A DNA stretch of 64,000 nucleotides from an uncultured Akkermansia sp. (GCA_949296365.1 CASFPZ010000003.1:32733-96732), one strand, 5' to 3'. Positions 50,524 through 59,668 are shown, counted from the stretch's first letter. Notes: a model not told the origin generated them from the letters alone. Numbers and translations: made by a program.

Positions 50524-52509
50524 TTATTTTTTGGTGATTCGGACGACGAGGCCGCCGCCTGCCAAGAGTGGTTCATTGAGGGTGTCTCCTGGCCGGAAGG
50601 TAGCCTTCCGTATCTGGATTTTTTTCCGGTTATTGGGGGAATCGGCCAGAATTTCAAGTTCGTAAACGGCCTGTTTGTCCAGGAAAGGTAGGTTGGTGCT
50701 GAGTGTACAAGGTTTTTCGCCATTCAGAACGCCGAGATACCAGGTGTTTTTGGAGCGCCGAGCGATGGCTGCTAATTCGCCAATTTTACTTTCCGGGAGG
50801 ACGAACGTTTCATCCCATGAAACGGGAACTTGCTCGATGAAACTGCGACCGGGTGTGTTGAGCATGTCTTCCATGTCTGCCGCAAAAATCAGCATCTCTG
50901 AAGTCAATACATAGATTGATGCAAATTCGTGGGCAAAGGTGACTGATGGCGAATAGGAATTGCGGAAGTTGAGCGGCGTGTAGTCGGCGCTGCCTACCAG
51001 CCAACGCGTAAACGGCAGGACTGTATCGTGGTAAGGCCACGGAGGTCCTGGCGCCCAATTGGTTTCGCCGCCGACGCATTCGAGCCCACGAACGGCTTCT
51101 TTGGCGAGAAGATTGGGGTAGGTGGTATAATCTCCCGTCGGTTTGTTGACACCATGGAAGATGACTAATAAGTGGTTTTTGGCGGCTTCTTTGAGGAGAT
51201 CTTCCATGAATTGCACGGTATAGACGTTTTCTGTGTGGAAAAAGTCGATCTTGAGCCCTTTTACGCCGAGCTCCGCGCATTTGCGCATAAAGTCGGTTCG
51301 TTCTTGGGGATCAAGGAAACCAATGTCGCTGGCATTCCCGAAACGTTTCGACGAGGGACGCCAGAGCCAGATGCCGACATGGTGTTTTTTGCCGTATTCG
51401 ACTAGTTCTTTGACGTTGTCCCACTTGTTGGGCCAATGTTCCCAACCGTCGTCGACAACGAGGTACTCTAAACCGAGTTGTCCGCAACCTTCGATGTACT
51501 TTTTATAGGTTTCCATGCTTAGGCGCGAAGCTCCTCCTTGTACGAGCCAGGTGAACGAGGCACGCCCTGGCTTGATCCAGGGTGTTTGATCCCCTTGGGG
51601 AAAGAGTTGCGGATCTGGCGCATCGGAGACTTGGTCGACGATGGTGTTGTTGACTAATCCGTTGAGATCTTTGGACAACATGAGGACGCGCCAAGGTGTG
51701 GTGACTGCTCGGGTTTTGGGATTGACGGGAGCTTCCCAAACCGGGTTCCTCACTTCTGCATGGGCGTATTTCATTGCTGGCATGCCGGTGGGTATGCCGG
51801 ACTCGACATGTCCCTTATTGTCGACAAAACCAAAACGAATTTTATTAGCATCTTCGCCTAATAGGACTGCTCCATGAAAATGAGTCAGGTTGGCCTCTGT
51901 AACTGCTGCATAAATCCCGGTAGGCAGAAGAAAGGTGGCAGGTGGCGCCAGAAGTTGATCTTTGATATTGTCCGTGGGGCGTTCTTGGTAACTTTGAATC
52001 CAGCCGTATTGGAAGGGTCCGCTGGCATACCAAGCTTTGGTCCCTGAAGGGAAGGTGATCGTGGTGAGTTCCTTGTGGATAGAGAGGCTTGTTTGAGAGG
52101 GTATGCGATAGCGAAGGGCTAACCCATTCGAAAATGTTTTGACATCGAGAAAGTAATGCGATCCATCCTGGCGTTGAATGAGAAAAGTGGCGTTGGATGA
52201 GTCTTTTGCCTCTTGTTGAACAATGGTCTTGATCTGGGTGGATAGGTCTGTTTTGTCGCCGATAACGAGCCCCAGTGGCGATGTGTTGGAAACGACCTGG
52301 CCGCTGTATGCAACCTGATAGACGAGCCCGGCTTCTTGGGAAATACTCACCTTAAAGGATACTGGACCAGATGTTAAATTAAAATCCTTAGCAGATTGAA
52401 CTGCTGGAACTGGCAAAACGGTGGGCACATGATTGCTGAACGCCGAAGAGGTGACAACTGTGCAAACTGCTACTAAAAAAGGTAAGCGGAATAATGTAGA
52501 TGGTGTCAT
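50524..52509 (-). CDS. Secreted GH97 glycosidase, retaining (alpha-galactosidase) type
   Basis: 661 residues with a signal peptide (1-25). GH97 includes inverting alpha-glucosidases and retaining alpha-galactosidases. The N-terminal beta-sandwich (about 40-280) and the barrel (about 300-560) are both present, with LEYLVVDDGWEHW (348-358), VKGLKIDFFH (417-424) and EAVRGLECVGG. Asp422 in KIDFF corresponds to the nucleophile of the retaining members, which favours alpha-galactosidase activity. A C-terminal beta domain ends the protein. A Ca2+ site is expected in the family. It precedes the GH95 gene in an operon. Exact linkage preference is unknown. Confidence 0.9.
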   Translation of the reverse strand: MTPSTLFRLPFLVAVCTVVTSSAFSNHVPTVLPVPAVQSAKDFNLTSGPVSFKVSISQEAGLVYQVAYSGQVVSNTSPLGLVIGDKTDLSTQIKTIVQQEAKDSSNATFLIQRQDGSHYFLDVKTFSNGLALRYRIPSQTSLSIHKELTTITFPSGTKAWYASGPFQYGWIQSYQERPTDNIKDQLLAPPATFLLPTGIYAAVTEANLTHFHGAVLLGEDANKIRFGFVDNKGHVESGIPTGMPAMKYAHAEVRNPVWEAPVNPKTRAVTTPWRVLMLSKDLNGLVNNTIVDQVSDAPDPQLFPQGDQTPWIKPGRASFTWLVQGGASRLSMETYKKYIEGCGQLGLEYLVVDDGWEHWPNKWDNVKELVEYGKKHHVGIWLWRPSSKRFGNASDIGFLDPQERTDFMRKCAELGVKGLKIDFFHTENVYTVQFMEDLLKEAAKNHLLVIFHGVNKPTGDYTTYPNLLAKEAVRGLECVGGETNWAPGPPWPYHDTVLPFTRWLVGSADYTPLNFRNSYSPSVTFAHEFASIYVLTSEMLIFAADMEDMLNTPGRSFIEQVPVSWDETFVLPESKIGELAAIARRSKNTWYLGVLNGEKPCTLSTNLPFLDKQAVYELEILADSPNNRKKIQIRKATFRPGDTLNEPLLAGGGLVVRITKK

Positions 52510-52712
52510 AGTTCGAGTCGTTGTATAAATAACGTTTCTTGTTAGTGAAATCTTTCATCGCCCCCTCACTAAAAGCGCTTAGCATGGGCTTCATCTCTTT
52601 CTTGGGGCTCGTATGATCCTGTCGGCAGGATCTCTTGGTTAACTCTTCAGGGATGATGGATTTGAACAGCCAACCGGCTAGGGACAGGGAGAGTAATGGT
52701 TTGGCTGGACAA

Positions 52713-52747
52713 TAAAAAAGGATGCTCCTGCGAAGAGGAACATCCTT
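52713..52747 (-). terminator. Terminator of the CoA-transferase gene
   Basis: AAGGATG (52718-52724) pairs with CATCCTT (52741-52747), with additional TCCT/AGGA pairing inside. On the minus strand it runs into TTTTTATT (complement of 52711-52717). It lies 24 bases after the stop codon. Confidence 0.85.
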
Positions 52748-52770
52748 GAAATCATAGGAAAGTAACTTAC

Positions 52771-54258
52771 TTAGGCCTTGAATGAGGCATTGTGCATATC
52801 TCCTGTCTCCAGGAATTTTTCATGCATTTCGAAAGCCTTGGCAACGCAACATGGTGTGTGGTAGCCAGGTGTCAGCGCAACGTAATCGCGCAGAAGCTGC
52901 TTGTAGTCTGGATGAGCACATTTTTCAATGATTTCTTCCGCGCGTTCGCGTGGGGATTTCCCACGAAGATCGGCTATGCCTTGTTCCGTCACGATGATGT
53001 CGACATCGTGCTCGGTGTGGTCGTGATGAGACACCATTGGTACGATGGAGGAAATAGCTCCCTTCTTGGCGATAGACGGACAGGTGAAGATGGTCAGGAA
53101 ACCATTGCGGGCGAAATCTCCAGAACCACCAATGCCGTTCATCATCTGCCGACCATAGAAGTGAGTCGAGTTCACATTGCCGAACACGTCAACTTCAATG
53201 GCGGTATTGATGCAGATCAATCCGAGACGACGGACGATTTCTGGATTGTTGGAAATCTCCTGAGGCCGGAGGATGACGTGCTGCTTGTAAAACTCGATGT
53301 TTTGGAGCATTTTCTCGAGCATTTCGTCAGAAACGGTCAACGAACAACCTGCTGCCAGAGAACAACGTCCTTCGTCCATCAGTTTGATGACGGAGTCTTG
53401 AATGACTTCCGTGTACATTTGGAATGCTGGGATGCTCTTGTCGTGGCCAAGTGCACCGAGTACGGCGTTGGCGATATTGCCCACTCCAGATTGGATGGGT
53501 AAAAAGCTGGAGGGAATGTGGCCTTTCTTGAATTCACTAGAAAGGAAGGCGGCTACGTTCTTGCCGATCGTATCGGTGACTGCATCGCTGGGTTTGAAAG
53601 CGCCGATGCCATTAGGTTCGTTGGTCTCGACGATGCCAACTACTTTGGCTGGGTCGATTTTGAGAGTAGCTGTGCCGATGCGATGTGAGGGACTAAGCAA
53701 CGGGATGGGCTGGCGGTTGGGCAGGTCTTCTGGCATGTAGATGTCGTGCATGCCTTTGAGTTCCTTCGGAAAGTGGGTGTTGAGCTCGACGATAATGCGT
53801 TCCGCCATCTTGCAATAGGTCGGTGTGTTGCCTACGCCCATGGTTAACACGACTTCGCCGTCGTCGGTGATGTCGGCCACTTCGATAATGGCTGTCTTGA
53901 CTGACGGAATGTGCCCATAACGCATGTACATAGCCGTATGGGACAAATGCATGTCGTAGTATTGAACATCTTCACTATTGATGCGTTTGCGAAGATCTGG
54001 AGAGGACTGATAAGGTGTACGGTGGCCAATCGCATTGGCGGCTGCAAGCGCTCCATCTGTCGACGCACTTGTGGATGCACCGGAGAAAATATTAACTTTG
54101 AATGGCTTGCCCTCTGCATGAAGGGCTTCGGCTCGGGCTGCCAAAGCACGAGTGGTGGCTTTGGGAACGCCAGCGGCGGTGAATCCGCTCAAACCGATGT
54201 TTTCATCGTTTTCAATGAGTGCAGCTGCTTCCTCTGGTGTCAGTTTCTTATAGCTCAT
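52771..54258 (-). CDS. Acetyl-CoA hydrolase/transferase family protein (succinate/propionate CoA-transferase)
   Basis: 495 residues, cytoplasmic, of the class I CoA-transferases that include acetyl-CoA:succinate and propionyl-CoA:succinate CoA transferases. The family marks are LSGFTAAGVPKA near the N-terminus, the AFQMYTEVIQDS segment with the likely catalytic Glu, GVGNIANAVLGAL and a C-terminal HHDHTEHDVDIIVTEQGIADLRGKSPRERA. Next to the methylmalonyl-CoA decarboxylase operon, it most likely moves CoA from propionyl-CoA to succinate, regenerating succinyl-CoA for the mutase; acetate could also serve. It is 82 bases downstream of the biotin ligase and ends at its own terminator. Confidence 0.92.
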   Translation of the reverse strand: MSYKKLTPEEAAALIENDENIGLSGFTAAGVPKATTRALAARAEALHAEGKPFKVNIFSGASTSASTDGALAAANAIGHRTPYQSSPDLRKRINSEDVQYYDMHLSHTAMYMRYGHIPSVKTAIIEVADITDDGEVVLTMGVGNTPTYCKMAERIIVELNTHFPKELKGMHDIYMPEDLPNRQPIPLLSPSHRIGTATLKIDPAKVVGIVETNEPNGIGAFKPSDAVTDTIGKNVAAFLSSEFKKGHIPSSFLPIQSGVGNIANAVLGALGHDKSIPAFQMYTEVIQDSVIKLMDEGRCSLAAGCSLTVSDEMLEKMLQNIEFYKQHVILRPQEISNNPEIVRRLGLICINTAIEVDVFGNVNSTHFYGRQMMNGIGGSGDFARNGFLTIFTCPSIAKKGAISSIVPMVSHHDHTEHDVDIIVTEQGIADLRGKSPRERAEEIIEKCAHPDYKQLLRDYVALTPGYHTPCCVAKAFEMHEKFLETGDMHNASFKA

Positions 54259-54339
54259 GATAGAGATAATGGGTGTGAAATGGTTGTATTACAAATAAAC
54301 CGGGATTCCAGCAAAAAAGAATTTTTGCCGCAGGGATTG

Positions 54340-55113
54340 TTAGCTTTCTGTCAATCTTGTTACAGAATGAGCGGGAATGGTGCGCACAAGGCCATCCGAA
54401 AATTCAAGGATAGGCGCTCCCAATTCGTCGATCCCAAGAAAGACCCCTGCTAGAGTTCGATCGTCGGTTTGGACGACAACGGGGCGTTTGCCACCCCAGG
54501 AAGAATTGAGTCGCGGCAACAGACCGGACAACCCGGTATTGATGAATCCCTGCCATTCTGCTTTGAGATTGGTGGATACTTGTTCCATGACCTCGTCGAT
54601 AGACGGGCAGGGGCTTATCCAATCGGCTAGGCGGGTGGGTGGTTCCTTGACTTTGCCGTCTAATTTTCCCATATCGTTGGAGATGTTGAGGCCTATGCCG
54701 ACGATAGCCATATCGGGCCTTGGTCGTTCGACGAGTATGCCTGCCAATTTGGCTTGGTGAAGCAAGAGATCATTGGGCCAACGCAGGCGTGCCTCAAAGA
54801 TTCCAAAAAACTCTAGCGTATCCAACAAAGCCAGTCCGGCAACGAGCGGCAACTGTTCGCAGTGAATGCCTGGATGAGTTGCTGTATCTGGCAGTGGCAA
54901 TGTGAAAGAGACCCATAATCCGCCGCAGGCGCCAAACCAGGTTCTGTTGAAGCGTCCTCTGCCGTTGCTTTGATAATCGCATCGGGCTATGTGCCAGGGC
55001 GGTAAACAACGCGCAAAATCGTTGGTAGATCCTGCTTCGTCCCATTCGTAAACTGTCCATTGCCCTAAGGGGCGTATCGAACGCGGCTGCTCGTTCCAAG
55101 AGATATCAGACAT
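54340..55113 (-). CDS. birA: Biotin--protein ligase (no HTH domain)
   Basis: 257 residues; catalyses ATP-dependent attachment of biotin to carrier lysines. The ATP/biotin-binding loop SNGRGRFNRTWFGACGGLW, the AGST-type motif near the N-terminus (EAGSTNDFAR), LRWPNDLLL and KLAGILVERP are all present. There is no N-terminal winged helix, so it is a monofunctional enzyme rather than a BirA-type repressor. In this cluster its substrate should be the biotin carrier subunit of the decarboxylase (56717-57097). It lies 90 bases after the beta subunit gene, beyond a terminator at 55142-55186. Confidence 0.92.
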   Translation of the reverse strand: MSDISWNEQPRSIRPLGQWTVYEWDEAGSTNDFARCLPPWHIARCDYQSNGRGRFNRTWFGACGGLWVSFTLPLPDTATHPGIHCEQLPLVAGLALLDTLEFFGIFEARLRWPNDLLLHQAKLAGILVERPRPDMAIVGIGLNISNDMGKLDGKVKEPPTRLADWISPCPSIDEVMEQVSTNLKAEWQGFINTGLSGLLPRLNSSWGGKRPVVVQTDDRTLAGVFLGIDELGAPILEFSDGLVRTIPAHSVTRLTES

Positions 55114-55141
55114 GTCTGTTCAACAGGGATGAATTGAGTAC

Positions 55142-55186
55142 AAAAAGAATCTCTCCCCCCTTCGTCTGTTGAAAGAGGGAGAGATT
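55142..55186 (-). terminator. Terminator of the methylmalonyl-CoA decarboxylase operon
   Basis: AATCTCTCCC (55148-55157) and GGGAGAGATT (55177-55186) are a perfect 10-bp stem. On the minus strand it is followed by CTTTTTG (complement of 55141-55147). It separates the beta-subunit gene from birA. Confidence 0.85.
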
Positions 55187-55202
55187 GTCTGTTAATAGAT
55201 GA

Positions 55203-56600
55203 TTAGCGGGACAGTGTGGCAATGTAATAGCCTGCGATAACTGCCGTTCCAATGACGCCAGCGACGTTCGGTCCCATGGCGTGCATCAACAGGTAATTGG
55301 TTGGGTCTTCCTTCTGGCCAACATTGTGAGAAACTCGAGCTGCCATTGGCACTGCGGATACCCCTGCAGAACCGATGAGCGGATTGACCGGGTTTTTGCG
55401 CCAGATCAGGTTCATGAGGTGGGCGGCGATGACTCCGCCAGCTGTAGCAACGCCAAAGGCGATGATCCCCAACATGATGATCTTGATGGTTTCCGGTTGC
55501 AAAAAGCGTTCTCCTTGCATGGTGAGTCCAACAGAAGTACCCAGGAAAATCGTCATAATATTGATGATTTCGTTTTGGGTCGCCTTAACCAATCGTTCGG
55601 TAACGCCGCATTCGCGCAAGAAGTTTCCTAGCATGAGCATACCGATCAGTGGAGAGGCATCCGGAATCAACAGGATGGTCACAATTGTTACCATCACGGC
55701 GAAAAACAGTTTCTCTCCCTTGCTGACATTGCGGAGTTTCTTCATGCGGATCTTGCGCTGTTCCTTGGTCGTCAACAACTTCATGATTGGCGGCTGGATC
55801 AAAGGCACTAGAGACATGTAGGTGTACGCAGCTACAGCCACTGCCCCCAGAAGGTGGGGAGCCAATTTCATGGTCAGGAAGATCGAGGTCGGACCATCTG
55901 CTCCGCCGATAATCCCAATGGAGGCTGCTTCTCCTTTATTAAACCCTAAGAACAGGGCCATGAAGAAGGTGGCGGCTACGCCTAACTGAGCTGCTGCACC
56001 GAGAAGCAACGTCCGCGGAGCGGCAAGAAGGGGACCAAAGTCCGTTAAAGCGCCTACCCCCAAAAAGATGATGGGAGGGAAAATTTCCGCTCTAACGCCC
56101 AATCCCAACCAGTCGTACAACCCGCCGCTGATGGAGGCGACGAGGAAGTTTTGTGGTTGTTGGCCTTCGAGTTTGTACTGCCCGGGAATGGTTTTCCCAT
56201 CTTCGCCAACGGCTGGTTTGGCGACCATCTTCTCTCCCATTGCCTGGTCGTATTTCGCCTTTTCCTGCTCATTGGCAAATTTGACCTTGGCTGGAGCGGC
56301 CGGTTGTTCCAACGGGGCTAATTGAACCCGGATGTAACCGACGTCGGTAAATGTGGTTTTAGTGACTTTTTGTTCTTCGACGGAGACGATCTCTTTATTG
56401 ACCTTGGTGATAAGCATCCCGTTATCGGGGATGTTAGCGATCAACGCACCAAATGCAATAGGTACCATCAGTAATGGTTCGTATTGCTTGGCTACCCCCA
56501 AATAAAGGAGAATAGCGGCGATCACCCACATGCCTATCATTTCCCAAGTCAGGGAATGAACGCCCGTCCCCTGGAGGAATGTGATGATTGATTCTAGCAT
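55203..56600 (-). CDS. mmdB: Na+-translocating decarboxylase beta subunit
   Basis: 465-residue inner-membrane subunit that decarboxylates the carboxybiotin carrier and pumps Na+ outwards. The family core is GALTDFGPLLAAPRTLLLGAAAQLGV, GIIGGADGPTSIFL (the conserved Gly-Gly-Ala-Asp-Gly-Pro-Thr block with the essential Asp) and NPLIGSAGVSAVPMAAR plus HAMGPNVAGVIGTA. An extra hydrophilic insertion of about 100 residues (about 70-170) after the first helix pair is longer than in classical OadB/MmdB. The subunit set (alpha, delta, biotin carrier, beta) is that of oxaloacetate or methylmalonyl-CoA decarboxylase; the alpha subunit type and the epimerase point to methylmalonyl-CoA. Confidence 0.94.
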   Translation of the reverse strand: MLESIITFLQGTGVHSLTWEMIGMWVIAAILLYLGVAKQYEPLLMVPIAFGALIANIPDNGMLITKVNKEIVSVEEQKVTKTTFTDVGYIRVQLAPLEQPAAPAKVKFANEQEKAKYDQAMGEKMVAKPAVGEDGKTIPGQYKLEGQQPQNFLVASISGGLYDWLGLGVRAEIFPPIIFLGVGALTDFGPLLAAPRTLLLGAAAQLGVAATFFMALFLGFNKGEAASIGIIGGADGPTSIFLTMKLAPHLLGAVAVAAYTYMSLVPLIQPPIMKLLTTKEQRKIRMKKLRNVSKGEKLFFAVMVTIVTILLIPDASPLIGMLMLGNFLRECGVTERLVKATQNEIINIMTIFLGTSVGLTMQGERFLQPETIKIIMLGIIAFGVATAGGVIAAHLMNLIWRKNPVNPLIGSAGVSAVPMAARVSHNVGQKEDPTNYLLMHAMGPNVAGVIGTAVIAGYYIATLSR

Positions 56601-56622
56601 ATGATTAAAACTCTAATGAGAA

Positions 56623-56665
56623 GGACAACTTGAAGCTTGGGTTATATGAAATGCTCGAGTTGTCC
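56623..56665. repeat. Inverted repeat between biotin carrier and beta-subunit genes
   Basis: GGACAACT (56623-56630) and AGTTGTCC (56658-56665) form a perfect 8-bp stem, with partial pairing inside. It lies in the 116-base gap between the two genes and lacks a T run, so it is more likely an mRNA-stability or attenuation element than a terminator. Confidence 0.5.
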
Positions 56666-56716
56666 ATCGTTTAGATTCGATTATCCGTTAACCCATGTGT
56701 TCTGCCGAACACACAA

Positions 56717-57097
56717 TTAGGCGATAATGGCAAGAGTTTGGCCTTCCTGGACTGGATCTCCTTCTTTGACTTCAAAAGAAGTCAGCGTGCCAGAACTTGG
56801 TGCATAGACGTCGGTATTCATCTTCATGGCTTCCAACACCAGCAAACGATCCCCTTCTTTGATGGGTTGACCAACCTTGGCTTCCAGAGAAACGACGCGA
56901 CCAGCTAGCGGGCTGGGAACTGCGCCAGCACCTGCGGGAGCTGCGGCCACTGGTGCCGGAGTCGGTGCTGCTACGGGAACAGTAGCTACTGGTGCTGCGG
57001 CTGCTGGTGCGGGAACGTATGGAACCGTGCCGCCATCCAGAATTTCTACGCTGACATCAAATGCTTTGCCATCTACGGTAATGCGGAGTTTTTTCAT
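56717..57097 (-). CDS. mmdC: Biotin carrier subunit of Na+-translocating decarboxylase
   Basis: 126 residues. The N-terminal 25 residues form a short strand (KLRITVDGKAFDVSVE), then an Ala/Pro/Val-rich flexible linker (about 28-62), then a biotinyl domain with the EAMKMNTDVYAP motif, whose Lys (in Met-Lys-Met) is biotinylated. It shuttles the carboxyl group from the alpha to the beta subunit. It lies in the operon between the delta and beta subunit genes. Confidence 0.94.
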   Translation of the reverse strand: MKKLRITVDGKAFDVSVEILDGGTVPYVPAPAAAAPVATVPVAAPTPAPVAAAPAGAGAVPSPLAGRVVSLEAKVGQPIKEGDRLLVLEAMKMNTDVYAPSSGTLTSFEVKEGDPVQEGQTLAIIA

Positions 57098-57233
57098 AAT
57101 TGTAATAATGGTTGGGTAAATCGAGCAAATGTTCTTGGTTTAGGGTTATGATTTACTCGTTTAAGGTTATGGTTAATGGAATGTGCGAAAATGACTTTAA
57201 TGTGTGATTGTAGATCAATCAAACTAACTGGAG

Positions 57234-57638
57234 TTAACGACCGATATGGCGAGGAAGCTGGTGAGATGCAAAAATCTCGTTGCGTCCTTCGCTGGCATAC
57301 GAACGGGAATGTTGCTGGATATCGACGATGCGGTGGTTCAATCCCTGGAGGGTTGTAGCCACGGCGGCGGAAATAACGGCAACCATTTCCGGTGATAGGC
57401 CTTCTTCGTCTGGTTGGGGTGACGACGTTGCAACGGTAACTGGCTTTTGGGGCGCAGATGGCGTTGCCGGTTTCTGCTTCTCTGCATTCATTGAACAGAT
57501 TTTGGCTGAAATCCCTAAAATGATTGCAAGAAACCCCAAACATGCAAATACAACGATCATCCCGACGATCTGATATTCTAGACTTCCGATGATATGTTGC
57601 ATCGACAGCATTGAGTCTGCTAATAGGATACTGTGCAT
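57234..57638 (-). CDS. mmdD: Decarboxylase delta/gamma subunit (OadG/MmdD family)
   Basis: 134 residues with one membrane helix near the N-terminus (about 22-46), followed by a Pro-rich linker and a helix GLSPEMVAVISAAVATTLQGLNHRIVDI, which is typical of OadG/MmdD subunits. It anchors the soluble subunits to the membrane complex. The gene lies five bases after the alpha subunit gene and is followed by a 136-base gap before the biotin carrier gene. Confidence 0.84.
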   Translation of the reverse strand: MHSILLADSMLSMQHIIGSLEYQIVGMIVVFACLGFLAIILGISAKICSMNAEKQKPATPSAPQKPVTVATSSPQPDEEGLSPEMVAVISAAVATTLQGLNHRIVDIQQHSRSYASEGRNEIFASHQLPRHIGR

Positions 57639-57643
57639 GATGA

Positions 57644-59209
57644 TTAAAGAGGAATGTTGCCGTGCTTTTTGGCCGGGCGCACTTCTTTCTTATTGAGAAG
57701 AGTCCGCAATGAGAAGGCGATCTTGGCTCGAGTCTCTTCCGGTGTGATAACTTCAGTGATTTGCCCAAGAGCTGCTGCCGCATATGGGTTGTAGAATGCG
57801 TCGCGGTATTCGGCGAGCAATTCTGCCTGGCGTCGCGCTTTTTCTTCGGGGTTTTCAATCGCTTTCAATTCGCGACCATAGAGAACTGGAACTGCTCCTT
57901 CTGCACCCATGACTGCGATTTCGGCTGATGGCCATGCAAAAACAGCGTCTGCACCAAGGTCTTTGCAGCACATGGCGATGTAGGCGCCTCCATAAGCTTT
58001 GCGCATGATGAGAGTGATCTTCGGAACTGTCGCCTGCGAATAGGCAAAAATCATTTTGGCCCCGTGACGTATGATCCCGCCGCGTTCCTGATTCTTGCCT
58101 GGGAGGAACCCCGGAACGTCAACCAAGTTGACCAACGGTGTGTTGAACGCATTGCAGAAACGGATGAATCGGGCTGCTTTGTCTGAGGCATCGATATCGA
58201 GACAACCGGCTTTGACATGTGGCTGGTTGGCGATGAGGCCGACCACAACGCCACAAATGCGGCCAAATCCAACGACAACGTTTTTGGCAAAATCCTTTTG
58301 AACTTCCAAGAAATCGCCTCCGTCGACAAGGCGTGCAATGATGGGCAGAACATCCATCGGCTCTTTGTTGTCGCCGGGAATCAGATCGTTCATGCCTGGG
58401 TCAGCGCCGAGGTCAAGCGGGGTATCTAGCTTGTGTGGTGGTTCTTCTGTGTTGTTGGATGGCAGGAAAGAAAGGAGTTTTTTGACGATGTCTAAAGCAT
58501 GTGCATCGCTGTCCGCAACAAAATGAACATTGCCGGATACGGTGGCGTGAATAGCCGCAGAACCGATGTCGTCCATCGTGCATTTTTCATAAGTGACTTG
58601 CTCGATGACCTTCGGCCCGGTGATATACATGCCGGCGTTGCCGGTGTTCCGCATGATGATAAAGTCCGTCAGGGCTGGCGAGTAGGCCGCTCCACCAGCG
58701 CATGGCCCCAAAATTAAGGAAATCTGGGGAACAACGCCTGAAGCTAAAACATTATTATAAAAGACATTGGCGTACCCAGACAGAGCAGCAACGCCTTCTT
58801 GGAGGCGAGCGCCGCCTGAGTCGTTGACTGTGACCATGGGAATGCCTGCCTTGATCGCGTACTTCTGGGCATCGGCAATTTTCATCGCATGCATGTAACC
58901 AAGGGATCCTCCCTGGGCTAGGAAATCAGAGGCCGAACAAGCTACAGGACGTCCATTGACAAGGCCGTATCCGGCAACAACGCCATCGCCTGGAATTTCT
59001 TTTTTGCCCATGCCAAAGTTGTGGCAGTTGTGGCGAACGTGCATCCCTATTTCCGTAAAGGTGCCTTCTTCAAAGAGGTACCCCATGCGGTCACGTGCTG
59101 TCATTTCGCCTTTATCATGTCTCTTGTCGATCTTTTCCTGACCGCCGCTGAGCATGATTTTTTCGCGACGAGAGTCGAGATCTTCAAGCAATTTAGGATC
59201 AATAGCCAT
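57644..59209 (-). CDS. mmdA: Methylmalonyl-CoA decarboxylase alpha subunit (carboxyltransferase)
   Basis: 521-residue cytoplasmic carboxyltransferase of the acyl-CoA carboxylase beta family. It transfers the carboxyl group from (S)-methylmalonyl-CoA to biotin. The oxyanion-hole segments are MVTVNDSGGARLQEGV and GPCAGGAAYSPALTDF in the first crotonase-like half, and VNLVDVPGFLPGKNQERGGIIRHGAK and AYGGAYIAMCCKDLGAD in the second. Length and motifs match MmdA and the closely related propionyl-CoA carboxylase beta subunit; the neighbouring membrane subunits decide for the decarboxylase. It begins 48 bases after the epimerase gene. Confidence 0.94.
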   Translation of the reverse strand: MAIDPKLLEDLDSRREKIMLSGGQEKIDKRHDKGEMTARDRMGYLFEEGTFTEIGMHVRHNCHNFGMGKKEIPGDGVVAGYGLVNGRPVACSASDFLAQGGSLGYMHAMKIADAQKYAIKAGIPMVTVNDSGGARLQEGVAALSGYANVFYNNVLASGVVPQISLILGPCAGGAAYSPALTDFIIMRNTGNAGMYITGPKVIEQVTYEKCTMDDIGSAAIHATVSGNVHFVADSDAHALDIVKKLLSFLPSNNTEEPPHKLDTPLDLGADPGMNDLIPGDNKEPMDVLPIIARLVDGGDFLEVQKDFAKNVVVGFGRICGVVVGLIANQPHVKAGCLDIDASDKAARFIRFCNAFNTPLVNLVDVPGFLPGKNQERGGIIRHGAKMIFAYSQATVPKITLIMRKAYGGAYIAMCCKDLGADAVFAWPSAEIAVMGAEGAVPVLYGRELKAIENPEEKARRQAELLAEYRDAFYNPYAAAALGQITEVITPEETRAKIAFSLRTLLNKKEVRPAKKHGNIPL

Positions 59210-59257
59210 TAGATTAAATGTGTAGATTTGTTTTTATTAATAAAAGTCTTGGACTTG

Positions 59258-59668
59258 TCAGCAGCTTTCGGGATGCTGGCAGAGCTCTGTCAAAACGCTG
59301 AATGTGGATTTAGGATGGAGGAAAGCAACTTGAGTGTTGTGCGCACCTGGAACTGGAGTTTCGTTGATCAATCTAATGCCATGATCGGCAGCATTCTTAA
59401 GTTCGCCAGCAATGTCATTGGATTTGAAAGCAATGTGGTGAAGACCTTCACCTTTCTTTTCTATGGCTTTGGCAATGGCACTGTCAGGAGAAGTGGGCTC
59501 GAGTAGTTCAATGTGAACTCCTGCAACGTCAAACATAGCAACACGAACTTTCTGCGAAGCTACCTCTTCAATGTGAGGTTCGCCCAAACCAAGAGCATCA
59601 CGATAGTATGGAACAGTGGCATCGAGGCTCTTAACAGCGATACCAATGTGGTCGATTTGCTGAATCAT
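59258..59668 (-). CDS. mce: Methylmalonyl-CoA epimerase
   Basis: 136-residue enzyme of the vicinal-oxygen-chelate fold that interconverts (R)- and (S)-methylmalonyl-CoA. The opening IDHIGIAVKSLDATVPYYRDALG with metal-binding His, the VHIELLEPTSPDSAIAKAIEKKGEGLHHIAF middle with the second His and the conserved Glu, and the RLINETPVPGAHNTQVAFLHPKST end are typical of the family. It is the first gene of the minus-strand decarboxylase operon. Confidence 0.95.
   Translation of the reverse strand: MIQQIDHIGIAVKSLDATVPYYRDALGLGEPHIEEVASQKVRVAMFDVAGVHIELLEPTSPDSAIAKAIEKKGEGLHHIAFKSNDIAGELKNAADHGIRLINETPVPGAHNTQVAFLHPKSTFSVLTELCQHPESC

Noticed and set aside
57120..57180. Imperfect direct repeat of a GGTTATG phrase between delta and biotin carrier genes
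   Set aside because: Short and degenerate; could be chance in AT-rich sequence.
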